A stretch of 64,000 bases of DNA, taken from positions 4,376,017 through 4,440,016 of the forward strand of contig NC_091369.1 of NCBI RefSeq assembly GCF_038502225.1. The letters are read 5' to 3'. Each line of letters opens with the position of its first letter. Positions within the stretch are counted from its first letter, which is position 1. This document shows positions 13,301 through 25,300 of the stretch, in pieces. The DNA is from Cherax quadricarinatus (lineage: Eukaryota; Arthropoda; Malacostraca; Decapoda; Parastacidae). The notes under the pieces were generated by a model, which saw only the letters and a program-made list of their open reading frames with translations, did no database searches and was not told the origin of the DNA. Both the position numbers and the translations under genes were made by a program.

Positions 13301-16300
13301 TCCCTATAGATTTATATGCTTTCCATGTCATTCTACTTTGATCCATTCTCTCTAAATGACCAAACCACCTCAACAACCCCTCTTCTGCCCTCTGACTAAT
13401 GCTTTTATTAACTCCACACCTTTTCCTAATTTCCACACTCCGAATTTTCTGCATAATATTTACACCACACATTGCCCTTAGACAGGACATCTCCACTGCC
13501 TCCAACCGTCTCCTCGCTGCTGCATTTACCACCCAAGCTTCACACCCATACAAGAGTGTTGGTACTACTATACTTTCATACATTCCCTTCTTTGCCTCCA
13601 TAGATAACGTTTTTTGACTCCACATATACCTCAATGCACCACTCACCTTTTTTCCCTCATCAATTCTATGATTAACCTCATCCTTCATAAATCCATCCGC
13701 TGACACGTCAACTCCCAAGTATCTGAAAACATTCACTTCTTCCATACTCCACCTCCCCCAATTTGATATCCAGTTTTTATCTAAATCATTTGATACCCTC
13801 ATCACCTTACTCTTTTCTATGTTCACTTTCAACTTTCTACCTTTGCACACATTCCCAAACTCATCCACTAACCTTTGCAATTTTTCTTTAGAATCTCCCA
13901 TAAGCACAGTATCATCAGCAAAAAGTAACTGTGTTAATTCCCATTTTGAATTTGATTCCCCATAATTTAATCCCACCCCTCTCCCGAACACCCTAGCATT
14001 TACTTCTTTTACAACCCCATCTATAAATATATTAAACAACCATGGTGACATTACACATCCCTTTCTAAGACCTACTTTTACCGGGAAGTATTCTCCCTCT
14101 CTTCTACACACCCTAACCTGAGCCTCACTACAGTAATTATTTGATAATTTACTTATTTAGTGACAATAGTTACTTATTTACTTATAATATCATAATATCG
14201 TATCATAATAATATCATAATACAGTGGACCCCCGGTTAACGATATTTTTTCACTCCAGAAGTATGTTCAAGTGCCAGTACTGACCGAATTTGTTCCCATA
14301 AGAAATATTGTGAAGTAGATTAGTCCATTTCAGACCCCCAAACATACACGTACAAACGCACTTACATAAATACACTTACATAATTTGTCACATTCGGAGG
14401 TAATCGTTATGCGGGGGTCCACTGTATATCAAATTGGGGAGGAGGAGTATGGAAGATACTTGGGAGTTGATGTGTCAGTGGATGGATTTATGAAGGATGA
14501 GGTTAATCATAGAATTGATGAGGGAAAAAAGGTGAGTGGTGCGTTGAGGTATATATGGAGACAAAAAACGTTATCTATGGAGGCAAAGAAGGGAATATAT
14601 GAAAGTATAGTAGTACCAACACTCTTATATGGGTGTGAAGCTTGGGTTGTCAATGCTGCAACAAGGAGGCAGGTGGAGGCAGTGGAGATGTCCTGTCTAA
14701 GGGCAATGTGTGGTGTAAATATTATGCAGAAATTTCAGAGTGTGGAAATTAGGAGAAGGTGTGGAGTTAATAAAAGTATTAGTCAGAGGGCTGAAGAGGG
14801 GTTGTTGAGGTGGTTTGGTCATTTAGAGAGAATGGATCAAAGTAGAATGACATGGAGAGCGTATAAATCTGTTGGGGAAGGAAGGCGGGGTAGGGGTCGT
14901 CCTCGAAAAGGTTAGAAGGAAGGGGTAAGGGAGGTTTTGTGTGTGATGGGCTTGGACTCCCAGCAGGCGTGCATGAGCGTTTTCGATAGGAGTGAATGGA
15001 GACGAATGGTATTTGGGACCTGACGATCTGTTTGAGTGTGAGCAGGGTAATATTTAGTGAAGGGATTCAGGGAAACCGGTTATTTTTATATAGCTAGACT
15101 TGAGTCCTGGAAATGGGAAGTACAATGCCTGCACTCTAAACGAGGGGTTCGGGATATTAGCAGTTTGGAGGGATATGTTATGTATCTTTATACGTACAGT
15201 GGACCCCCGGTTAACGATTTTAATCCGTGCAAGAGGGCTCATCGTTATGCGAAATAATCGTTATGCGAATTAATTTTCCCCATAAGAAATAATGGAAATA
15301 AAATTAATCCGTGCAAGACGCCCAAAAGTATGAAAAAAAATTTTTTTTACCACATGAAATGTTAATTTTAATACACACAAACTGAAAAAGGCATGCACAA
15401 TTACATGACACTTACTTTTATTGAAGATCTGGTGATGATTGATGGGATGGGAGGAGGGGAGAGCATTATCTTCTTACTGTTTAGAAGGGGAATCCCCTTC
15501 CATTAGGACTTGAGGTAGCAAGTCCTTTTCTGGGGTTACTTCCCTTCTTCTTTTAATGCCACTAGGACCAGCTTCAGAGTCACTGGACCTCTGTCGCACA
15601 ACAAATCTGTCCATAGAGCTCTGTACCTCCCGTTTCTTCAAGACTTTCCTAAAATGGGCCATAACATTGTCATTGAAATAGTCACAAGCACGGCTTGCAA
15701 CAGCTGTGTCAGGGTGATTTTCATCTATAAAGGTTTGCAGTTCAAACCACTCTGCACACATTTCCTTAATCTTTGAAGTAGGCACAATGGATTCCACAAC
15801 TGGCATAGGCTTCTCAGGGTTAGCCCCAAACCCTTCAAAATCTTTCTTAATTTCCATACTAATTCTCACCCTTTTTACCACAGGGTTGGCACTAGAAGCT
15901 TTCTTGGGGCCCATGGTCACTTATTTTCCAGAAACACCACCGAAAACACTGTAATAATACGAAATATTCCGAGTGTATGCTTGGATGTTACCGCGGAGGC
16001 TGGCTGGTAAACAATGGGACGGCCGGCACATGTGAGGGCACATTGGACGCGTCTCGGACGAAAATCGGTATGCGGGTTTTTAATCGGTATGCGGGGCAAA
16101 AATTTTGCGATAAAAGTAATCGTTATGCGGAAAAATCGCTATGCGATGCCATCGTTATGCGGGGGTCCACTGTATATGCTTCTAAACTGTTGTGTTCTGA
16201 GCACCTCTGCAAAAACAGGGATTATGTGTGAGTGAGGTGAAAGTGTTGAATGATGATGAAAGTATTTTCTTTTTGGGGATTTTCTTTCTTTTTGGGTCAC

Positions 16301-19300
16301 CCTGCCTCGGTGGGAGACGGCTGACTTGTTAAAAAAAAACAATCATTTTCAACTTAGAATATTTTCAACTTATGATGGGTTCTTCAGAATGTAACCCCAT
16401 TGTAAGTCAAGGAGCACCTGTATTGTTAACAGTACTTGATATGTCAGATTTCAGTGGGATAATTTTATCAATTAATTTTGTACATGAGGTGCAAGTGGTC
16501 TTACGGGAATTAATCTACCAACCCCACAGGCATGAGGCAGGCACACTAACCATTACAATACCACAACTAAATGAATTCTAACGAGAATATTTACCCAACC
16601 CTACGATATGGCCCCTTGGCTATTTGTCACCAAGTTCAAGTTTTGGCATGATTGTTTTATGTGCTATACTATCCTTTCCTCATATATCTAGACAAGTAGA
16701 GATAACCAGATGGTAGTTAGCCCTTTTCATCAGATTACCTTATAAGCTTTCCTATGTGAGGGATATTTATGTATATACCTCAGTGTGCATTGTAAAGTTC
16801 TTCTGATGTTAACTTTTGTCATGTACTCCAGTGCACTTCGATGTATGTCTGTGGTGTTAGGAGCTAGGTTTCAGTATGAATCCTCTCTGCTCATGACTCA
16901 CAAAACTGTAATAACACGTTTGCTAACAAACCATGGATTGAGTGGGGTTTGAACCCATGGAGAACAAGTTTTAGGACTCACCATGGGTTTAAAGCCCACT
17001 CATTCTGTGGTCTCTGCTTATATTATTATTCTCACAAAAGTGTAAAATATCACTTTGTAAATGTACCTTTATTTAATTTAATGTTTATTTGTGTTTGCCA
17101 GCTGTATACAGTATCAAGTGATGTCATCATGCAGAGATCAGTCCTGCAGCTGCTGATCCACCTCGTACAAATTCGTGTCAACTATTGCCTTTTGGACTCC
17201 GATCAGATATTTATTGGTTATGTGATCAAGCAATTTGAATATATTGAAGAAGGACAAATCAAGTAAGTTTTTCATAGTATTACTATATGCAATATATTTT
17301 TATTGTTCTTCTTCTTTCTTTCAACACACTGGCCGTATCCCTCCAAGGCGGGGTGGCCCAAAAGGAAAACTGAAAGTTTCTCCTTTTACATTTAGTAATA
17401 TATACAGGAGAAGGGGTTACTAGCCCCTTACTACTGGCATTTTAGTTGCCTCCTACAACACGCATGGCTTACGGAGGAAGAATTCTGTACCACTTCCCCA
17501 TGAAGGTAAAAGGAAATGAACAAGAACAAGATCCTGAAAGAAAATAGAAGAAAACCCCGAGGGGTGTGTATATATATGCTTGTACATGTATGTGTAGTGT
17601 GACCTAAGTTTAAGTAGAAGTAGCAAGACGTACCTGAAATCTTGCATGTGTATGAGACAGAAAAAAAAAAGACAACAGCAATCCTACCATCATGTAAAAC
17701 AATTACAGGCTTCTGTTTTACACTCACTTGGCAGGACGGTAATGCCTTCCTGGGCGGTTGCTGTCTACCAACCTACTCCCTGTAGTTTTTATTGTTATAT
17801 ATATTTTTAATTACTGATATATGAAAAAGATTTAATTTTATCTGTATTGCCTCCAACTTATTTTTTATCATGCTCAAGGATTTATAGTTTAATTACATCA
17901 TCTTTCAAATAATGCAGGGTGCTTCAAAAAGATGGACCCGATCGTGAAATATACTGCTTTGAAATTGGGTCCATCTTTTTTTGAAACACCCTGTATAATA
18001 CTGAACTGAATTTTTGAGAGATTTTTAATTGTAAAGCAATTACAGTAAATTTTTTATCAGTGAAGATACCTAGTGTTATAAATGTGTCTTACTTATCAAA
18101 CTTTCAGTTGTCTTGAATAATTCTCAGCTTATATGTTAATGAAAAGTTATAGCATTTTTAATGAGACATATAGAAAATCCTAGCATTTATGTTTCAGGCA
18201 GGCAGAGGAGTTGATTCCCTCCATGTTTCGGTTCCTAGTACTGCTGTCTTATGAGCGGCATCACAGCAAGAGTATCATTGGGGTTCCCAAGATAATTCAG
18301 CTTTGCGATGGTCTTATGGCTAGTGGTCAGCCTCCCCTATCTCACTGTAAGTGTTGTCACCTGCCTTGGAATGAGTTGTCCAGAGAGTGTTACTGAAACA
18401 AAGTACTGGAACATTGTTTTTTCATGATTATGTAATTAATTATGTAATTAATTAAGAGGGGTTTGGGATATTGGCAGTTTGGAGGGACATCTGAACTGTC
18501 ATATCTGGGCACCTCTGCAAAGACAGTGAATATGTATGAGTGATGGTGAAAGTGTTGAATGATGACAAAAAAAATTTTCTTTCTGTTTGGGTCACCCTGC
18601 CTTGGTGGGAAATGGCCAATGTGTTAAAAAAAAAATTGTAATTAAGACAGAAAAATCCTTGCTTCATAAGAGGCAACTAAAATGCTGGGAGCCAGGGGCT
18701 AGTAGCCCCTTCTCCTGTATGAATTACTGAATTTAAAAAGAAGATAAACTGTTATTTTTTTTTTGGGTCACCCTGACTGGGTAGGAGACAGCCAATGTGT
18801 AAAAAAAAAAATTAATTCAGAGTACAGTTCATTAATCCCTAGAATTACCTTTTTCCGTTTTTTTATGCTAAGGTAGGATAACCTTCACCATCTTCATTCC
18901 TTAGCAGCTGTGCCAGAAGTGCATGGACATCACAGTTCAATTGATCTCGTAAACCACATCACCTCCGGTTGTAAATTTTATTGTAATATTGACAAGCTGT
19001 TGATTAGGACTGATGAAGTCACTTGTGTCAGAATGTTTCCTTTTAGTAAAAGTCTTGAACTGTATGTTAATAAATAATCGTCTTGAACTGTATATTAATA
19101 AACGTCTTGAACTGTACATTCTTTCTTGTCATGTATCAGGTGTATTGGCACTACAACCACTAGTGGAGGATCTCTTCTTGGTGCGGAGCACAACGAGTGT
19201 GACTGATCAACGTGAGCTTGAAACTCAACGAGAAGTCCTCTGCTCAATGCTCCTAAGACTTGCACATTATCACCAGGTAAGTTTCATTTTTTTCTTTCTA

Positions 19301-22300
19301 CTTTTGTATAGGGGTATGTAAATTTATTCAGGTATACACAAATGTAGTCACATAGATTATCATACATAGCAGCATATGTGTAGAGAACCTAGGATAACCC
19401 AGAAAAGTCAGACAGAGTGATTTATTTCCATTGGGGTCCGTAATAAGTACACACAACAGTTTAAAACAGTAAATTTTTCCTCAGTAGAATAATATAATGA
19501 CATACTAGAGAGAGTAGTGAGTGTTAAAACAACTGAAATTAAATTATTCTTTTATGGATTGAATACTGAAGCTAGGATACTATACCTCTGCCCTTGTAAC
19601 CTGTAAATATAAATTGATAATCACAGTTAGGCAGGCACACAAGATGGCACTTGAAATATTATAACCTGTGTATAAAGTAACTCTCATCCTTACCATGTTT
19701 CCTGCATGAATAGTTCAGGGATGGGGTGAACATAGCTTCTATGTAGGATTGTTATGGACTATTTAAAAACATTACCTATTGAAAAACATACAGTATATAG
19801 ATCCAGGAGTGGAGAGAAGCTCATGGTGTATTACCTGCATTCCCTCTGTGGAATACTGCTTGTGAGTCATCTCCATTCACTGAAGTATTACCTGGAGTTT
19901 ACCTGGAGAGAGTTCCGGGGGTCAACGCCCCCGCGGCCCGGTCTGTGACCAGACCTCCTGGTGGATCAGAGCCTGATCAACCAGGCTGTTACTGTTGGGT
20001 GCATGCAAACCAACGTACGAGCCACAGCCCGGCTGGTCAGGAACCGACTTTAGGTGCTTGTCCAGTGCCAGCTTGAAGACTGCCAGGGGTCTGTAACCTC
20101 TTCTCCTGTATATATTACTAAATGTAAAAGGAGAAACTTTCGTTTTTCCTTTTGGGCCACCCCGCCTCGGTGGGATACGGCCGGTGTGTTGAAAGAAAGA
20201 AAGATTATATATATGAGCAAGGTAACATTTATGAAGGGATTCTGGGAAACTGGTCAGCCAGACTTGAGTCTTGAAGGTGGGAAGTACAATGACTGCACTC
20301 TGAAGGAGGGAAGGAGATATGTTGCAGTTTTTCAGTTGTATTATCAGCATGCCTCTGGCAAGACAGTGATGAAGTGAGTGATGATGAAAATGTTTCTTCT
20401 TTTTTTTGGGGTCACCCTTCCCTGGTGGGAAATGACCGATGTGTTAATTAATAAAAATGGGAAGAAACATCCCAGCATTTTTAATAATATGCTTGAATTA
20501 TAAAGTGAGGTATATACTGTACCTTAGATGGTTTCACCAAATAATTTTACTGTCAGGTTCTTCGCCTTATCTCCCTGGTGTTAAGTGCTACAATGGAAGC
20601 TCACAGGGAGCGCTGGAGGAAGCTCTCACGACAAGTGATTGACACGCTGCTTCCACTCTTGTCCAAGTTGCAAGTTAATCTTGATTCCGTGGTAAGATGG
20701 CCTGAGCATCTGTAAGAGTTTAGAGAATAATTCAAAATTGCCAAGCTTTGTGACAGATGTATTCAAAAATAAAAGAAATTAAGAGAATTATTTGGTATAA
20801 TGATGTAAAACTATTTTATATTCTGATGACAAAAGCAATTTCAGAAATTTTGAAGTAATGTTTTTTAAATTACTTTGTTCAATTTTTAGTAAGTAATAAT
20901 ATGTGTAGGGATATTTTGCAATAAATTAGGGAAGAACATGCATAAAACGCTCTGAAGTAGCAATGCAGCAACACTAATGCTCAGAATTATATTATTAATT
21001 AAGTACTTGACATTGAGGAATTGCATTGTACTGTATTTATTCTTTTTTTTTTATTATATACCGTAAATATATATACAGTGATGGAGCGAATGATGGTGAA
21101 TGTTTCTTTTTTGGGTTACCTTGTCTTTGTGGGAGATTGCTGCTGCTGTGTTGAAATAAAAAATATACTGTGTACTGCACTGATTTTTAGTGCAATAATT
21201 CTGATATTTTTGCAGGATTCCCTTGCAGCCGTTGAAGAAGTAATGCATGGAGTGTGTGCCAGTGTGTATCGTCCTGTTGACTGTGTACTGAAGGCTCTCT
21301 TTACTTCTCCTTGTGAACTAGTGAGTATTGCACGAGTCATGTATGTATATTCCACGGGTGACTGTTATATAAATCATAAAGGCGCCTGTCCCTTGATTTG
21401 CATGGTAGATGCATTTCTGAAAAGTTCCACTTAAGGTGAGTTGTTGTGATTAGTTATGATTCTTTCTGACTGGTAAAGGTGAACTTCACGTGAATTTTGG
21501 CAATGTTTATGTGTGTAAAAAACAAAAACTTGGTTTATCATTATATTTGTATTTTTACATGCATAAATCATTTTTGAGACAATTCTTTACCAAAATTCAG
21601 ATATTGTTTTCTCAAAAATTTTAAGTATGTTCAAAGACTTGAATACCTGCAAGCTTATTTAACGAACAGTTAAGCACATTGTGGCCGAGCAAGTATAATG
21701 TGGGCTCACATCATTCACTTACTCGACATACACAACACTAGGTACCATTTAAGCAAACCATTCATGCCACTTTATAGACAAAGACAAGACACAGATTTAT
21801 TACAGCATAATACAAGGTTTGTACAGAGATCGGTGACATTTGGGTGTGCATGCAGAAAGCCCATAGTTATGCAGAGCGTTTCGTGCAAGCTAAAGAGAGT
21901 TTGAATAATTTATTGTTCTGAGTTCAGTGCTTTTCTCATCAATAGATGTTGAATAAACCAGGCTTGCCTGTACAGTTCTCTAATTAGATAAATATATTTT
22001 AATGTATGCTTTGAAATATAAATTCACTAGATTTATTGTTCTTGAAATATTAGGGATGGTATAAATGGAATAATAAATTTTCCTACATTAGCTCTTTTCT
22101 TGCAGGAGACTACAGTGGGTGTAGAGAGATGGGTGGGCAGTGTGTTGCTGCTGCTTCGTATTCTTATAACCCACTCTACCCCGGAGTTGGTGCTGGCACG
22201 CCTAGAAGAGCTGGGCCTCAGTATGGACTATATACATACTGAAACACCTGCAGACGTTGTTCCTACAGAGGCTTCCTTAGCGCCAGAGGCTGTACAACGA

Positions 22301-25300
22301 CAGGTTACAGATTCGTCAATTCGTTTTAGAGATCCTCTGAATGTTACCCAACCAGAAACTCTTCCGCAAGTAGCCATGGCCAGGTAATACACTACTTTTG
22401 TTTAATATTGTAGTGAAAAAGTGCTGTTGTATTCATAGATCAAGAATAGGCATATGAGAGGATCAGTCGTGGAATAGACAGTAAGCTGTCAGTGTAAAAT
22501 GTGTTTATGAGGTTCATGAGGCACTTGCTGAAAAAGGGATGGATACCTTCTGGTGAGAGTGGAAAACTTAGAGAGTGCATAAGGAAATAGTTTTCGTGAG
22601 AATTGAAGGGTATTGTAGTAGAGAAAAGATTTGAGATATTTATAAAATTGAACATTTGTAACAATACTAGAAATACCAACAAAATATTAGGTAAATGGAC
22701 ACAGATGCAACTAATGGGACATTTTATTGTGGCAGTGTTTTGCTCCTCAGGAGCTTTGTCATGCTGTTATGGCTTGAGAGAGCTCCTGGAGAGTGAAATG
22801 TTGCCACAATAAAATGTCACATTAGTTGCATCTGTGTCCATTTACCTAACAAAACTGAACATCTTAGTGACCAGTATGGTGTGGTTATAAAACAAATTAC
22901 ACTCAAAATATGTACTGTACACTTATCATTTCTTGATAATATATGCAGATTTTTGCTGGAGGTTGTTCGTGTGAGTGTTAGTGAGATCAGAAGTGTGCGG
23001 CTCACCCTGCTGAACAGTGGACTACCTCCGGAAGGTGGAGGTGGACATCATTCTCCTGATATGTTGGTTCATCTGTCACACCACTTGCTGCTCACTCTCT
23101 TGCATCTGACCCTCTCAGGTGGGATGTAGTGCAGATCACTTGTTAAATTAGAGTCTCACAACTCACGAAATCATAGTAACATGATTGCAAACAATTCATG
23201 GAATGGGTGGTGCTTAAACTCCTGGCAGGCGAAGCTCACTCATTCCATGATTTGGAGCCTCATCTTTCTTGAGTTGAAAGACTCTATAGCTTATGTTTTT
23301 TAATTACAAATTAATTATCTTGTTTTCATACATTTTATTTGTAATATTAGTTATATTAATATAACTAATTCACACTGTAGTATAACATTATGCAGTGTGA
23401 CTAAAATAAAATGTATTGCAGTGCATGTCATATCTCAACTTACTTATTTTTATTACCCTTAGGTCAGTGGAGAGAAGTGATAATTTCACTGAAGGACATT
23501 TGTAGCAGGGAAGTTGAATTAGCTGAAGAAATTAGTGAAGCTCTGCTCTTTGTATCAGGCTGGTATCCTCCCCTCACACTGCTCTGGTGCAAGCTACTCA
23601 CCTGTCTTGATCTCACTTCCCAGAACCTATGGACCCGTGTGCTCAGAACCTGCCAGAGAAAATCAGTCACTAGTGTAAGGTGGGTTGGTGAAGCTTCTTT
23701 ATCTTCAGTTAATAAAAACTACTTTATTAATTAATTTGTTACATGGAAACAAGGAAAATCTTCTTGAGTGAATTTTATTAAGTTATTGCACACAGGCTAA
23801 TAAAAATGAATTAATATTTTTGCAGTAGTTCTGTTGTGAGTGAAGCAAGTGGACCTTCTAGCTGCTTGTCTTTAGAATTCTTAAGAAGATGTGGGCTTCT
23901 TGTGTTCTCAGAATTTGTGGTAAGTTAAAGCTAGCTTCTTGGAATCAGATTAATTATGTTGCCCTTATATGATTGCGTAAATTTTTAATGAAAACACAAA
24001 TAACCTGCAGATAGAACTAAAATTATGATGATGTTTCAGTCCGGCTTGGATCATTTACTAGTTAATGCTCCAAGTTGGACCAAAATGTCGTAAGTTTCAT
24101 TCTCCTACGTGCGAGTTATTTGTGTATTATTCCAGTCATGGTATTGTGCTTTTCTATTCTTTAATGAATGTTTTCAATGTTCAAGGTAATTTGCTCATGT
24201 AGCTAATTACTCAGGCAACTAAAATGCCAGGAGCAAGGGGCTTTTGTTTTTCTTTATGGGCCACCCTGCCTTGGTGGGATATGGCTGGTGCATTGAAAGA
24301 AGAAGCTAATTACTTTTATTACACTCATAATTAGGCTGCAGGGACATTACTCTTCTCCAGTAGATACCTAGTTATTTACAACTGTTTATTTTTTACATGT
24401 TTAATATCTTAGAGAAAAAATCTTGATGCTGGTGAAGGGCACTTGACCCAAGGAATTAAATGTACCCTTCCTCTCCTTGGATTAGACCTGATTACCCTCT
24501 GTTCTCCAGATACTGTATGACCCCTACAGATGTAAAGCTTTCCCATGAATGTAATTGAAAACATTTCTTGTTTAAGGTCACCTTACCTCAGCGAGAGATG
24601 ACTGGGGTGTTAAAAAAAAATCTGCACGTTTTCAGTTCCTGTGGGTGAATCATGCTTTTGATTTTTCCCCACAGGTTCGTCACATGCAGGAAGGAGAGTG
24701 GTTAACTTGGCTCGTTGTGCAGCACATAAGTGATGTGGTTATTCTCCATGTGGAGCCACCGATTCATACGCTCATTCAGTCCATCCATGGATCTCCAGCA
24801 GCCTCAGCACTTCTCATTCAGGCCATCCACGCTCGCTGTGAATATGTCCAAAAGGTAGAAACTGATTAACTCAAAGTGCTTAAAATTTCTGAAATTCCTT
24901 ATGTTACCTGTGGATGTGTGTGTTTTCAGGCAGAAGACTGAATTTTAATGTGTTGTAATGTAGTCATAATGACTCTATACTTGTTTTCAGGCAGAGTATG
25001 GTGGGCACATAATTTCACTGGTGTCAGGAGTTCATATATCACAGTCGGGAGCACTTATAACCTTCATAGTGGAGCGGCTGCTAGCACTGCCGTACTTAGT
25101 AGTGACGCGGGCTGCCTGTGCATTGGCCACTCAGCGATTGCACCTCTTGCTAGCCATGCCTCCGGGACAAGTTCTGATTCAGCTTCCTCTGGAAGATCTT
25201 ACCAAAATTTCTAGTTATATGAAGGAAAATAACCTTGAGAAACGGTAAGTTATTAGCAAAGTTTTTTCATTGCCTCGATTTCCATTTATTGTACAGTAAA

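Larger units (their letters stand above)
14427..16340 (+). mobile_element. LINE-A, plus-strand copy split by a Tigger element
   Basis: The coding part at 14447-14915 gives [20 protein letters not shown] to [10 protein letters not shown], then a stop. The 3' UTR runs to 15196, is broken by the element at 15197-16172, and resumes at 16175 with tatgcttctaaactgttgtg to the tail gggtcaccctgcctcggtgg and an A run at about 16340. Confidence 0.9.

Noticed and set aside
13399..13617. Open frames on the plus strand over LINE-A copies (also at 37183, 38901 and 39181)
   Set aside because: They are antisense shadows of the LINE-A ORF, rich in Pro/Ser/Thr from C-rich codons.
23675..23680. Donor AGT|GTAAGG at the end of exon q
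   Set aside because: It matches the donor consensus well but leads to a TAG stop at the start of exon r; the donor five bases later keeps the frame.
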